Positions 19,327 through 28,829 of a stretch of DNA of 64,000 nt are shown here, piece after piece. The position numbers and the translations under genes were made by a program. How positions within the stretch are numbered: position 1 is the stretch's first letter; every line of letters starts with the position of its first letter. Source of the stretch: Microcaldota archaeon (GTDB lineage: Archaea; Micrarchaeota; Micrarchaeia; Norongarragalinales; Norongarragalinaceae); contig JACQQD010000003.1 in assembly GCA_016207165.1 (NCBI GenBank), forward strand, positions 47,343 to 111,342, in the 5' to 3' direction. The notes under the pieces are model-generated. The model worked only from the letters and a program-made list of their open reading frames with translations. It did not search any database and was not told where the DNA came from.

Positions 19327-20085
19327 ATGAGACGCCCTCCGCTTGCCCAACACTTTTTGTGGGATTCCCAAGTCACCCGCCGGGCGGCCAACGTCGTTTC
19401 CCTGAAAGGCCTCCGCGTGCTGGAAGTCGGCGCCGGCACCGGCGCGCTGACCGTTGAACTGGCCCGCCAGAAACCCGAGAAACTCGTCGCCGTGGAAACG
19501 GACGCCGAACTCATTGTGAAACTCAATGCGCGCGTGCGGGACTGGCCCAACGTCAGCGTCGTACACCACGACGTACGCCAAATGGATTTCTCGGGTTTTG
19601 ACCTGGTTGCCGGCAACATCCCCTTCTACCTGTCATCGGAACTCATTTTCAAGACGTTGGAAAGCGGGGCCGACGCCCTTTTTTTCCTTCAAAAAGAGTT
19701 TGCAGACCGTTTGGTGGCCCAACCCGGTTCATCGTCGTGGGGCCGGTTGAGCGTCAACGCGCAGAACCACGCCGACGTGCGCATCGCCTTGGACGTGCCG
19801 CGGTTTGCCTTCAGCCCGCCTCCCGCCGTAGACGCTTGCGTCGTGGTATTGAAACGCAAAGCCCCGGAGGCCATCGACGAAAAACTCGTCGAGGCGTTGT
19901 TCTCGCACAAGAACCAGAAAATCCAGAACGCGTTTGAGCACTCCGCGCGAAAACTCGGCCTGAAAAAAGACGAAGCCAAAACCATTTCCAGGGAAATGCC
20001 CTTCTCGCAGGAGCGCGTGCGCCGCCTCACGCTGTCCAACTGGCTGACGCTCTCGGATTTCCTGAAAAAGAAAAAAAAGGCGTAA
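19327..20085 (+). CDS. rsmA: 16S rRNA dimethyladenosine transferase
   Basis: QHFLWDS, VLEVGAGTGALT, VAGNIPFYLSS, FSPPPAVDACVV. Confidence 0.94.
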   Translation: MRRPPLAQHFLWDSQVTRRAANVVSLKGLRVLEVGAGTGALTVELARQKPEKLVAVETDAELIVKLNARVRDWPNVSVVHHDVRQMDFSGFDLVAGNIPFYLSSELIFKTLESGADALFFLQKEFADRLVAQPGSSSWGRLSVNAQNHADVRIALDVPRFAFSPPPAVDACVVVLKRKAPEAIDEKLVEALFSHKNQKIQNAFEHSARKLGLKKDEAKTISREMPFSQERVRRLTLSNWLTLSDFLKKKKKA

Positions 20086-20090
20086 CCGCG

Positions 20091-21371
20091 TTACGCTTCC
20101 GAAAGTACGAGTTGGACTTTGTCCGACGGCCGCGTCAAATTGCCGGCGCGAATGCCGACCAGCGTGTGCACGCCTTTTTGCTCCGCCAAATCCAGCAACC
20201 GCTGGGTGACGATGCCGTCCAACACCACCGCATGCACGTTCTTGGCGTCGCTCAAACTCTTCATGATCTCGCGGATGGGCACTTCACGCATCGGCTTGAA
20301 GCCTGAATCCAAAAAGCGCGCCTTGAGCGAGCCCTCCAAGTCCTTCAACAGCCCTTTAAGCGACGGGTCTCCGGCGGCCTGGGGTTCGGCAACAGCGGCA
20401 GGCACGGGCCTTGGCAGCGGCTTTGGTTCCGACTCGCCTTCCGGCTCATTCATGGGAACCGGCTCGTCCGAGAACGGTTCGGCGAACTCTTTCTTCTCGT
20501 TGCGGCGGGACTCGCGGCGCGACTCCATCATGGAGTCATAGCCCTTGACTTGTTCCACCGGCACTTTGCGGCGCAGGGACTTGATAAGCTCCTTGCGCGA
20601 AAGCTCTTCGACTTCTTTGCCCGGCGGAGCGCGGGCCACGAAATCAATTTCCGTGGCCGCCAAAAGCTCCCGCAAAATGATGTCTCCCCCGCGGTCGCCG
20701 TCCAGAAACGCGGTGACTTCCTTTTGCTTGCAGAGCTCGATGATGGTGGGGTTGACTTTCGCGCCGCCTACGGCTACAACATTCTTGAAGTTGTTCTTCA
20801 ACATGTTGACCACGTCGGCGCGGCCCTCCACGACAATGATTTCCTCGGAGGAGGCCGCATCCGGTCCGGCGGCCAGCTTGTCGGCGCCCAACGCGACGAC
20901 TTCCGAGACTTTGACGTGGTCCCGCACCAGTTCCGCGAGCTGCTTGGATTCCGGCAATTCTTCCGTTACCAGGCTCTGAAGCAACGCTTTCGCCCGGTCC
21001 AAGACCATCTTGCGCTTCAAATTTCGTGAGTCCTCGATGCGGTGCACCTTGATGCGCGCCTCGCAGGGCCCCACGCGGTCCACGACTTCCAACGCACCCG
21101 CCAAAATGCTGGTGTCCACCATGTCTAGGCTGGAAGGAACCACGATGGTGCCGAAGCTCTTGCCGCCCCGCAACTGCAAGTCGACTTCAATTCTACCGAT
21201 TCGGCCGTTTTTCTGCAATTCACGCAAGTCCAGTTCGTCGCCCAGCAACCCCTCGGTCTGGCCGAAGACGGCGCCGACGATGTCCGGTTTTTCGACGATT
21301 CCGGAAATCTCAAAACTCGCCTTGATCAAGTACTTGACGGTATCCACGTATGTTTTTCCCATTGAGTTCAC
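20091..21371 (-). CDS. dnaG: Archaeal DnaG-like primase
   Basis: MGKTYVDTVKYLIKASFEISGIVEKPDIVGAVFGQTEGLLG; Toprim EEIIVVEGRADVVN. Confidence 0.95.
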   Translation of the reverse strand: MNSMGKTYVDTVKYLIKASFEISGIVEKPDIVGAVFGQTEGLLGDELDLRELQKNGRIGRIEVDLQLRGGKSFGTIVVPSSLDMVDTSILAGALEVVDRVGPCEARIKVHRIEDSRNLKRKMVLDRAKALLQSLVTEELPESKQLAELVRDHVKVSEVVALGADKLAAGPDAASSEEIIVVEGRADVVNMLKNNFKNVVAVGGAKVNPTIIELCKQKEVTAFLDGDRGGDIILRELLAATEIDFVARAPPGKEVEELSRKELIKSLRRKVPVEQVKGYDSMMESRRESRRNEKKEFAEPFSDEPVPMNEPEGESEPKPLPRPVPAAVAEPQAAGDPSLKGLLKDLEGSLKARFLDSGFKPMREVPIREIMKSLSDAKNVHAVVLDGIVTQRLLDLAEQKGVHTLVGIRAGNLTRPSDKVQLVLSEA

Positions 21372-21805
21372 CTTACGTTTTTGGACGACAACTCGACGTA
21401 TCGGGCTGGCAAGTCCTCCACGGTCCGCACGCCGAACACGCGTTCAAAGCGGTTTCGGACGAGGGCCTGGGGGACGACGCCGTAAGCCAACAAAAATTCC
21501 GTGAAACGGTCCGTCAAGCGCCGTCCGTCCGCGTCAAAGTCGAACAACAACACCACGCCATGCTGACCGCACAGCGTCGCGTTTTTTTCGACGAAGCGCA
21601 ACGGCGGCCCGTGGGGAGTGAACACCAACGCATCCACGCCCAAGGCCTCCAACGCCTTTTTGTCGCGTTTTCCTTCCACGAGGACCACGCGGCCTTCCAA
21701 CAACTGGAGGGTCTTGTCCAGGACCGATTGCACGGTTTGGGCCTTCAAAGCCTGATTTTTCAACCTCGAGTTCAGCCTATGCGCGAATGCGTTCGCGTTC
21801 GGCAA
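21368..21805 (-). CDS. Toprim-domain protein (UPF0292-like)
   Basis: VVLVEGKRDKKALEALGV; DFDADGRRLT. Confidence 0.8.
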   Translation of the reverse strand: MPNANAFAHRLNSRLKNQALKAQTVQSVLDKTLQLLEGRVVLVEGKRDKKALEALGVDALVFTPHGPPLRFVEKNATLCGQHGVVLLFDFDADGRRLTDRFTEFLLAYGVVPQALVRNRFERVFGVRTVEDLPARYVELSSKNVR

Positions 21806-22205
21806 TCAGGTCATACAAGGAGGGAGACAAATCCACGATGTCGCGTGCGGAAATGATGCCGGCCACTTCGTTGCCGTCCCTTCCGCCGAACACCACGAGT
21901 CTTTTCACGCGTTTTTGCCCCATCAACCGGGCGGCATCCGTCAAATCGGATTCCGGCCCAAGGCCAATCAACGGCTTGGACGCCACATCTTTTACGGCGG
22001 CGTCCAGTTTCTTCTTGGAGAGGACTTTTCGAACCAGGTCCTCGTCGGTGAGAAGGGCGTAGATTTTTCCGCGGGAATTGGTGACCACCAAGCACCCGAC
22101 GTCGTTTTTCGTCATGCGCTCGGCGGCCTCGAAGATCGAAGCGTCATCCGCAATGGTGACCAATTCGGTCTTCATGCAGTCTCCCACTTTAATGCCTGTA
22201 TCCAT
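21777..22205 (-). CDS. Paired CBS-domain protein
   Basis: KVGDCMKTELVTIADDASIFEAAERMTKNDVGCLVV and second CBS repeat. Confidence 0.9.
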   Translation of the reverse strand: MDTGIKVGDCMKTELVTIADDASIFEAAERMTKNDVGCLVVTNSRGKIYALLTDEDLVRKVLSKKKLDAAVKDVASKPLIGLGPESDLTDAARLMGQKRVKRLVVFGGRDGNEVAGIISARDIVDLSPSLYDLIAERERIRA

Positions 22206-22296
22206 TCAACGCATCTAGTACTTGGATTTACTTAAATACGCATCGCTTGCCGGCGTTAACCAATTCGGCGAATGACGAACCTTTGCTGGAAATGCG

Positions 22297-23589
22297 TCAG
22301 GGATACGCCCGGTTCATGACCCGCGGAAACGCCGTGGCATCGCGGATGTGCTCCAAGCCGGCCACCCACTTGACCAAGCGCTCGACGCCCAAGCCAAAGC
22401 CGCTATGCTGGACGGAACCAAACCGCCGCAAATCCAAGTACCACGCGTAGTTCTCCAGTTTCTCGCCGGCTTTCTTGAGCTTCTTTTCAATGCGCTGGAG
22501 GTCAACCTCGCGTTCCGACCCGCCGATGATTTCGCCGCCGCCCGGAGCGATGAGGTCGTGGTTGTTGACAGTGCCGTCCGGGTTCTCCAACATGTAAAAC
22601 GGCTTCATGGACGAGGGAAAGTGCGTGACGAATACCGGCTGGTCCAAGCCCTCCGTCAAAGCCGCTTCCTCGTCCGCGCCAAAGTCGTCGCCCTCCTTGA
22701 ATTTGAAGCCCTTTTTTTGGAGGCGTTTGACAGCGTCCTGGTACGCAAGTTTTTCAAACGGCGCGCTGATTTTTTCCAAGTCTTGCGGGTTTCTTCCCAA
22801 AACGGCCAACTCTTTCTGGCATTGCCGCGCCACTTCATGACACACAAACGCCACCAGTTTCTCTTCAAAAGCCATGATTTCCTCGTGGGAACAATGCGCG
22901 GCCTCGCCCTCAAAGTGCCAGTATTCGGCGAGGTGTTTTGGGGTCCGGCTTTTCTCGGCGCGAAAAGAAGGCGTGATGGCGTAGACTTTCTCCAACGAAA
23001 AAATCAACGCTTCCAAGTGCAGTTGCGCGCTTTGGGATAGAAACGCTTTTTTCCCAAAATACGGGACTTCGAACAAAGTGGACCCGCCTTCCGCCGCGGA
23101 CGACGACAAGATGGGGGGCGTGGTTTCAATGTAGCCTTCTTTCTTGCAGTACTCTCGAATGGCTTCAAGCACAACGGCTTTGACTTTCATGGCCGCCGTC
23201 AATTCGCGCGAACGCAACCACAAATGCCTTACATCCAGTAAAAACTCGGTGGACTGGTCCTTGGAAATGGGGAAGACCTCGGAAAAGTGAAGCACGTGAA
23301 AATGGGACGCCTGAAGTTCAAATCCGCCTGGAGCGCGGGAATCTTTCTTGACGGTGCCTTCCACGATCACCGCGCTTTCAAGCAATGCTTTGGACGCATC
23401 CTCAAAGTGGTCGTCCTTGACAACTCCTTTCTTGACCGCACACTGGAGAATTCCGGTGGAGTCACGCACCACGACGAAATTGAGTTTGCCTTGACTGCGC
23501 GAGCGGTAAATCCAGCCCCGGATCTTCACGGCGCGGCCTTCGGGGACGTGGCCGTCAAGCACTTGTTCAATGGGGGTCACTTGAGTCAT
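22297..23589 (-). CDS. asnS: Asparaginyl-tRNA synthetase
   Basis: VKIRGWIYRSRSQGKLNFVVVRD, FGLGVERLVKWVAGLEHIRDATAFPR; start taken at ATG 23589, not the long ORF start. Confidence 0.93.
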   Translation of the reverse strand: MTQVTPIEQVLDGHVPEGRAVKIRGWIYRSRSQGKLNFVVVRDSTGILQCAVKKGVVKDDHFEDASKALLESAVIVEGTVKKDSRAPGGFELQASHFHVLHFSEVFPISKDQSTEFLLDVRHLWLRSRELTAAMKVKAVVLEAIREYCKKEGYIETTPPILSSSAAEGGSTLFEVPYFGKKAFLSQSAQLHLEALIFSLEKVYAITPSFRAEKSRTPKHLAEYWHFEGEAAHCSHEEIMAFEEKLVAFVCHEVARQCQKELAVLGRNPQDLEKISAPFEKLAYQDAVKRLQKKGFKFKEGDDFGADEEAALTEGLDQPVFVTHFPSSMKPFYMLENPDGTVNNHDLIAPGGGEIIGGSEREVDLQRIEKKLKKAGEKLENYAWYLDLRRFGSVQHSGFGLGVERLVKWVAGLEHIRDATAFPRVMNRAYP

Positions 23590-23632
23590 TGAAAGAAAAG
23601 AGGGAGAAAAAAGAAGAAAAGGCTTCTGGAGG

Positions 23633-24085
23633 TCACCGCTTCTTGCGGGCGCGAAGGTACTGCTTGTTTTCCTGGCCGCGGGCAATGGGAGCTGGATCCA
23701 GTTTATAGTACACCCAGGCCGCCGCGGCGGTGCCGACGATGCTGAAAGGCACTTGAACCAAGGGCACCACGTCCGGCAGGTTGTAGAAAAGCCACGCAAT
23801 CACGTCGGGAATGGCTAACAAAATGCCGAACTGAATGCCGTGCTTGAGGGGTTGCACGTTCTGGCCGCGGCCCAGCTTCTCCAAAAACTCGCACATGATG
23901 TAGATGCCAGCCAAAAGCAACACCAAGAACCCGGCCATGGGAACCAACGGATCACCGGCGCGAACAACGCCTTGGGCCTGAAGCTGGAGCCACGTTGGCA
24001 TCAAAATCACGCTGTTTCCAATGTTCAAAATCACAACCGCTGCAATCCACGCGCCCAAAACGCCTTTCCAAAACCGAAGATTCAT
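23633..24085 (-). CDS. Hypothetical membrane protein
   Basis: Four hydrophobic segments; MNLRFWKGVLGAWIAAVVILNIG. Confidence 0.6.
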   Translation of the reverse strand: MNLRFWKGVLGAWIAAVVILNIGNSVILMPTWLQLQAQGVVRAGDPLVPMAGFLVLLLAGIYIMCEFLEKLGRGQNVQPLKHGIQFGILLAIPDVIAWLFYNLPDVVPLVQVPFSIVGTAAAAWVYYKLDPAPIARGQENKQYLRARKKR

Positions 24086-24181
24086 GAGATAAACCACCTG
24101 CTAACCACGAAGGCGGCCCAGAATAAAAACAACGAGGAAGCAGTCACCTCCGGCACTTCTTTAAAACCAAGAAGCGTAAGA

Positions 24182-24502
24182 ATGCATTCGAGGAAAAAAC
24201 CCAGCATGGAAGTCAACCCGGAAGCCATCCAGGAGGCCCTCGCCCGCAAACAGCACGCCCTGGGTCAGGCGGAAGTCAGGCCAGAAGCGCAAACCGACGG
24301 AAGGAAAGCGTGGACGATTCACTTCCCCAAAGCGCCGCGGCGCCTTACGCCGGAAGAAAAGCAAAGGGAGTTGATTGCGCTAAAAGCGCACTTGGCTCAA
24401 GCGCTCTCCGTGGGATTTGAAAACGCAAACCTCGACATTCGACGCACACACGAACCACCTGGCCTCTTCGTTCGCCTCGCCCCCCGCTATGAACCACTCT
24501 GA
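24182..24502 (+). CDS. Hypothetical protein
   Basis: MHSRKKPSMEVNPEAIQEALARKQHALGQ...; directly upstream of pth2. Confidence 0.5.
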   Translation: MHSRKKPSMEVNPEAIQEALARKQHALGQAEVRPEAQTDGRKAWTIHFPKAPRRLTPEEKQRELIALKAHLAQALSVGFENANLDIRRTHEPPGLFVRLAPRYEPL

Positions 24503-24554
24503 ACGGCTTGCGCAATCGGGGGAATTATTAACCTCGGCGGAAGAAAAAAACGTC

Positions 24555-24899
24555 ATGGCCTACAAACAAGCGCTGATCGTCCGAACCGATTTGGGCATGG
24601 GCAAAGGCAAAATCGCGGCGCAATGCGCGCACGGCTCCATTTCCGCGTACCTCAAGGCCGATTCGGAAAGCCGGGCCGCGTGGGTAAATTCCGGCATGGA
24701 AAAAGTCGTCCTGAAAGTCCAATCCGAGAAAGAACTAGCCACCCTCTTCCAAAAAGCAAAAAAAGCGGGGCTCCCGGCGGCGATCATCACGGACGCGGGC
24801 CACACCCAAATCGCTCCTGGAACGAAAACCGTGGTAGGCATTGGGCCGGCGGAAGAAGACGAGTTGGACGCCTTGACGGGCGACTTGAAACTGCTTTAG
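24555..24899 (+). CDS. pth2: Peptidyl-tRNA hydrolase, Pth2
   Basis: YKQALIVRTDLGMGKGKIAAQCAHGS; ITDAGHTQIAPGTKTVVGIGP. Confidence 0.95.
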   Translation: MAYKQALIVRTDLGMGKGKIAAQCAHGSISAYLKADSESRAAWVNSGMEKVVLKVQSEKELATLFQKAKKAGLPAAIITDAGHTQIAPGTKTVVGIGPAEEDELDALTGDLKLL

Positions 24900-25279
24900 C
24901 CGACGATGTTCTCAAACGTCAAGCCGATGGGCAACTCCTTTTCCGACAAGCTGTACCCTGAACCCGTTTCCTTCAACAACGCCAACGGGAAAAACCGCCA
25001 GTCCGTGTGGGGAAATTTCCAAGCCACGTATATGGGAAGGCCCGTGCGCTGTTCCCACTCCCGGTACAAAACGATTTTGGGTTTTTCAAAATGAAGCGAA
25101 TTTTTCCACGCCTTGCACTCCAACGCGAACTTCTTCGTCGTCTTCAAGACAATCAAATCCGGTGACACGCCATCCGAGCCCGACCCCGACGCCCGCGTGA
25201 CGAAAAAACCCTTCTCTTCCAGCATTTTTTTGAGCTGGCGTTCGTACAGGGTGCCTTTGGCTTTGCGGGAATTCGTCAC
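24896..25279 (-). CDS. hjc: Holliday junction resolvase Hjc
   Basis: KGTLYERQLKKMLEEKGFFVTRASGSGSDGVSPDLIVLK...FALECKAWK. Confidence 0.9.
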   Translation of the reverse strand: MTNSRKAKGTLYERQLKKMLEEKGFFVTRASGSGSDGVSPDLIVLKTTKKFALECKAWKNSLHFEKPKIVLYREWEQRTGLPIYVAWKFPHTDWRFFPLALLKETGSGYSLSEKELPIGLTFENIVG

Positions 25280-25341
25280 GAGTCAGTACAGCTCCAAGGG
25301 AAAGAAAAAAGAAATCAAAAAGATAAAGACCGGCACTTCCA

Positions 25342-25767
25342 CTAAGCCGGCGCAATGGTCCGCAGTGCGGGCTTCTTGGAAGGAAAGTCAGAAGCGTTGA
25401 CCACGACGTCTTCTGCGCTCGCCAACTCCATTAGGATACGACCGGGCCCGGCCACGCATAGTTCCATCTTGTCCCCGATGCGGGCTCCGACCGCCTCAAG
25501 AAGTTCGGCGGGCAAGTAAACGACGGGTTTCTTTCCTGCAGCCGAACTAATTTTGCGGGTCAAACGAATGGGCGGAGCCAAGGAATAGATGATCTTCTCA
25601 AGGGCCCTAGCCTGCGGGGAGGTGAACGCTTCCAAACCGCATTGCGGGCACCGGAGGCCTTCTGCATCCTTGACGATGACACCCCGGGCCTCGTAGTCCA
25701 TACGGACAACGTCCATGGGCACGTGACATTTGTAACAGCGAATCTTTCCTTGGTCCATGGCGTTCAT
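25342..25767 (-). CDS. Zn-ribbon (YgiT/MqsA-like) + AbrB-like protein, probable antitoxin
   Basis: IRCYKCHVPMDVVRMDYEARGVIVKDAEGLRCPQCGLEAFT, then AbrB-like C-terminus. Confidence 0.75.
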   Translation of the reverse strand: MNAMDQGKIRCYKCHVPMDVVRMDYEARGVIVKDAEGLRCPQCGLEAFTSPQARALEKIIYSLAPPIRLTRKISSAAGKKPVVYLPAELLEAVGARIGDKMELCVAGPGRILMELASAEDVVVNASDFPSKKPALRTIAPA

Positions 25768-25987
25768 CCTCGCTTCCTCAGGACGGTTACGACCCACACG
25801 CCCAGTTCGTCCTGTGGCGGCAGACGGCGAAAAGCACCGCGTTCTTGATTCGGCACGCGATTTTGAACTTGTTTTTTCCCTCGGGAATTCGGGTGCCGCA
25901 AGACAAGGCCTATTCGACCTGCTCTTGATTGAGGCCCATGTAAAAGAGCTTGTCGCTGGCGTGCCGCGTCCAAATGAAATGTTCCAC
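25764..25987 (-). pseudogene. DUF4258-like toxin, disrupted by TAG and a frameshift
   Basis: VEHFIWTRHASDKLFYMGLNQEQVE*ALSCGTRIPEGKNKFKIACRIKNAVLFAVC[fs]QDELGVWVVTVLRKRG*, ATGA overlap with the antitoxin gene. Confidence 0.65.
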
Positions 25988-26005
25988 AAGAATGCACCGC
26001 AACCA

Positions 26006-26026
26006 TGTACGTACAATATACGTACA
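26006..26026. promoter_or_regulatory. Inverted repeat, candidate operator
   Basis: TGTACGTA-CAATA-TACGTACA, perfect 8-bp arms upstream of the TA remnant. Confidence 0.5.
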
Positions 26027-26053
26027 AAAATAAAAAGGTGGGGGGAGTCCCAT

Positions 26054-26350
26054 CTATGCCGTAGCCAGGGCCGCCTGCGGGTTGCGGGTCTTCCACGCGG
26101 AAAGCCGTCGCTGCGTATCCAACTCCAACGCCTCGGACGCGTACCGCTGCAGGATGGCGGAGACCGCCAAGGCGTTTTCGGGATTCATGGACACGGAGCC
26201 CTTGTCCGAGTCGGTGATGCGCACCGAAACGCTGGACGGCAGGGCTTTGCCGTCCTTTTCTTTTCCTTCCCAAAAGCTCACGTCCAGTTTCGCGTCCGTG
26301 TACGCGAAACGGAATTGGTGGGCCTTGATGGGCCGGTTTTGTTCACTCAT
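26054..26350 (-). CDS. Hypothetical protein
   Basis: 98-aa ORF MSEQNRPIKAHQFRFAYTDAKLDVSFWEG. Confidence 0.55.
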   Translation of the reverse strand: MSEQNRPIKAHQFRFAYTDAKLDVSFWEGKEKDGKALPSSVSVRITDSDKGSVSMNPENALAVSAILQRYASEALELDTQRRLSAWKTRNPQAALATA

Positions 26351-26468
26351 TTTTCTTCACCCAACCTGCGTTCCAACCAATCCCTCCCAGCCCACGTTTA
26401 AAAACCTGGGGAGGGGTCCTGGCCGGTGAAACGCTTTAAACTCCGGCCACCACACCAACGAACACCCA

Positions 26469-27653
26469 ATGGCTCAACTATGGACGGAAAAGCACGCGCC
26501 CAAGAAATTAGACGAAGTCTATGGCAACCGGGAAAGCATCGACTTCATCCGCAAGTGGGCGCTGAACTGGCAACGGGGCCAGCCCCAACAACCCCTGCTT
26601 CTGTTCGGTCCCCCCGGCACCGGCAAAACCGCCACTGCCAAGGCCTTGGCATTGGAAATGGGTTGGAGCCTCTGGGAATCCAATGCCTCCAGCCTACGGG
26701 ACGCCAAATCCGTGCAACGCGTCATACAGCCCGCCATGCAGCAAGGCACGCTTTTTGGGGAAAGGCGGTTGGTCTTGTTGGATGAAATCGACGGCGCGTT
26801 TGACCGCGGCGAAGTGCCGGCCCTTCTTGAAGCCGTGGCCAAAGCCAACCAGCCCCTGGTCTTGACTGCCGACGACGTGTGGAACCCCAAACTCTCCGGT
26901 CTGCGGGCGTCATGCAGCAAAGTCGAGTTCAAAAAAATCGGGAAAATCGACGTGAAAAAGGTGCTCCAAAGCATCGCGGAGGCCGAATCCATCCAAGCCG
27001 ACGTGGCCGCCATTGCCGAGAACGCGCAAGGCGACCTGCGTGCCGCAGTCATCGACCTGCAAAGCGGGTCCCAAAGTCCTCGGCTCAAGAAGAAAAACGT
27101 GTTTGAAGCGGTACGCCGCGTGTTCAAGGCCACCTCCTTTCAAGACGCCATGGACGCCGGAGAGGAAGCCGACGTGGACTTTGACTTGTTTTCGCGGTGG
27201 ATTGAAGAAAATATTCCCGTGGAATACACGGATGCAAAAGACAACGCCAGGGCCTTGGACGCGTTAAGCAAAGCCGACGTGTTCGCGGGCCGAATCAGAA
27301 AACGCCAGTACTGGGCGCTCTACAAGTTCCAGCGGGCATTTACCCTAGCCGCCGTGGCCGCCGCCAAGCAAAAACCCTACCACCAGTTCACGGCGTACAA
27401 GTTCCCCTCCTACATCCGGTACCTCGGCCAGACCCGCAAAAGCCGGGCCGCGCTCAAAAGCGCGACGCAGAAAGCCGGAAGCCTCCTTCACTGCTCCAGC
27501 CGGAAAGTCAAACAAGACGTGGCCTACTACAAAAAAGCCGGCGGATTCTTTGGATGGGACGACGACGAAAAGTCAGCGGTGGGCGCCCAAGACCTTGTAC
27601 CCCACCACGGCCGCGGCAAACGCCAGAAGAACCCAAAGAATGAAACTGGATGA
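26469..27653 (+). CDS. rfcL: Replication factor C large subunit
   Basis: [40 protein letters not shown]. Confidence 0.93.
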   Translation: MAQLWTEKHAPKKLDEVYGNRESIDFIRKWALNWQRGQPQQPLLLFGPPGTGKTATAKALALEMGWSLWESNASSLRDAKSVQRVIQPAMQQGTLFGERRLVLLDEIDGAFDRGEVPALLEAVAKANQPLVLTADDVWNPKLSGLRASCSKVEFKKIGKIDVKKVLQSIAEAESIQADVAAIAENAQGDLRAAVIDLQSGSQSPRLKKKNVFEAVRRVFKATSFQDAMDAGEEADVDFDLFSRWIEENIPVEYTDAKDNARALDALSKADVFAGRIRKRQYWALYKFQRAFTLAAVAAAKQKPYHQFTAYKFPSYIRYLGQTRKSRAALKSATQKAGSLLHCSSRKVKQDVAYYKKAGGFFGWDDDEKSAVGAQDLVPHHGRGKRQKNPKNETG

Positions 27654-28301
27654 CAAGACGCGGAACCACTCCACGAAGAACGCTTGTACTTCTTGGCCCA
27701 AAGTGATTTCCCGCTCAAAGGAAACGTCCCACGTGCCCGACGCAGGCCCCACCCAACGGATCAAGCGCTCGTCCGTGAACACGTTGACTCCGGCTTCCGG
27801 CGACACGGCCACGCGCAAGGCGTCCGGCGGCAGGCGCATGACCAACGCCATGTTGTTGCCCAACGTGACTTCACCAGGCTGGCCCAACGCGATTTTTTCC
27901 ATGTCCACGCCGTACACCGTCTTTCGGCTGGACACCGGAGTCAACAGCGTCAGGTTGGCCACGTCGTACTCCAACGTCACGGACGCCGCCGTAAAACCGG
28001 TCGGAAACTCGCGGGCGGCCACGATGCGCAAATTAAACGACGAACCCGTAGTGTGGTAACGGATGTTGCGCGAAAACTTCTGCCAATCCGCCAACGTCGT
28101 TTTGCCTTCTTTCAACACGAACTCGAACGCCTGAATTTCGCTGTCGCTATCCAAGTTCAAAAGCGATTTCTCAATCACGTGCGCGCTGCCGTCCTCCTTG
28201 AACTGGACGTCCATGGTAAAGCCGCGGTCCGTGTACGCGGAAATGGTGGAGGCGAGAACCAAAACCGCCAACACGAAAACAAGGCAACGACCCATAGACA
28301 A
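27573..28301 (-). CDS. Secreted/membrane-anchored hypothetical protein
   Basis: Signal peptide, beta-rich body, C-terminal TM segment. Confidence 0.65.
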   Translation of the reverse strand: MSMGRCLVFVLAVLVLASTISAYTDRGFTMDVQFKEDGSAHVIEKSLLNLDSDSEIQAFEFVLKEGKTTLADWQKFSRNIRYHTTGSSFNLRIVAAREFPTGFTAASVTLEYDVANLTLLTPVSSRKTVYGVDMEKIALGQPGEVTLGNNMALVMRLPPDALRVAVSPEAGVNVFTDERLIRWVGPASGTWDVSFEREITLGQEVQAFFVEWFRVLSSSFILWVLLAFAAAVVGYKVLGAHR

Positions 28302-28337
28302 CCAATAAGCTGGACGGGAAAATAAAAGGGTTGGCGC

Positions 28338-28664
28338 CTAGGACGCCGGACACGACGCCACGGCAAACACCGTTCCTAAGCCGTCTTCTTGCCAGACGGT
28401 CTTTGGGTACGCCACCCGCGTGGGGAAAAGACAGTCCTGCCACGCTTTTTTGGAAAAAGCCACGCAACACCCCGTTTTCGTTGACCAAAACGATTCCAAC
28501 CGCCCTTTTTCCACCGGGTCCGTCCACGCCGATTCGGGAGAGTGCCAAACCTCCTCCGCCGCCCACGCCGCCCGAATGCAATACAAAGGCACCGGCTGGA
28601 CGTGAACCAATCCCGTCCACTGCACCCAGAAGAAAAGCGTTAAAGCGGCTTCCAACGCCAACAC
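28338..28664 (-). CDS. Small single-TM protein, pilin-cluster member
   Basis: GTG start; MLALEAALTLFFWVQWTGLVHV. Confidence 0.5.
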   Translation of the reverse strand: MLALEAALTLFFWVQWTGLVHVQPVPLYCIRAAWAAEEVWHSPESAWTDPVEKGRLESFWSTKTGCCVAFSKKAWQDCLFPTRVAYPKTVWQEDGLGTVFAVASCPAS

Positions 28665-28667
28665 AGC

Positions 28668-28829
28668 CTAACCCCCCAAAACCGGGTGGGCCAACTCAAG
28701 CCACCTTGCTTGCAACGCCACCGCATCCACGTGCCAAACCACGTAACCGTGGAAAACAGTGACCCAGGAAAACGTGGCCGCCACCAAAAACAGAAACAGC
28801 GCCGCGGCCAACAGCACGTCAGCCTCCAC
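28668..28829 (-). CDS. Small single-TM protein (53 aa), absent from the ORF track
   Basis: GTG start; VEADVLLAAALFLFLVAATFSWVTVFHGYVVWHVDAVALQARWLELAHPVLGG*; overlaps upstream stop. Confidence 0.5.
   Translation of the reverse strand: MEADVLLAAALFLFLVAATFSWVTVFHGYVVWHVDAVALQARWLELAHPVLGG

Noticed and set aside
22990-23010. AAAAAATCAAC match to the recurrent promoter motif
   Set aside because: Lies inside the asnS coding region with no TATA-like box or following block; chance match.
23590-23799. N-terminal extension of AsnS (MRGFSTTCRTWCPWF...)
   Set aside because: AsnS homology begins at MTQVTPIEQ; the extension overlaps the neighbouring membrane protein gene.
17487-25987. TAG as a sense codon (open frames continue after TAG in the TBP and DUF4258-like genes)
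   Set aside because: L11 ends naturally at TAG (17488-17490), and the DUF4258-like gene also needs a frameshift; ordinary stop plus pseudogene is simpler.
25768-26016. N-terminal extension of the 25342 ORF (MYVHGCGAFLWNISFG...)
   Set aside because: This stretch is better explained as the DUF4258-like toxin remnant in another frame; true start is ATG 25767.
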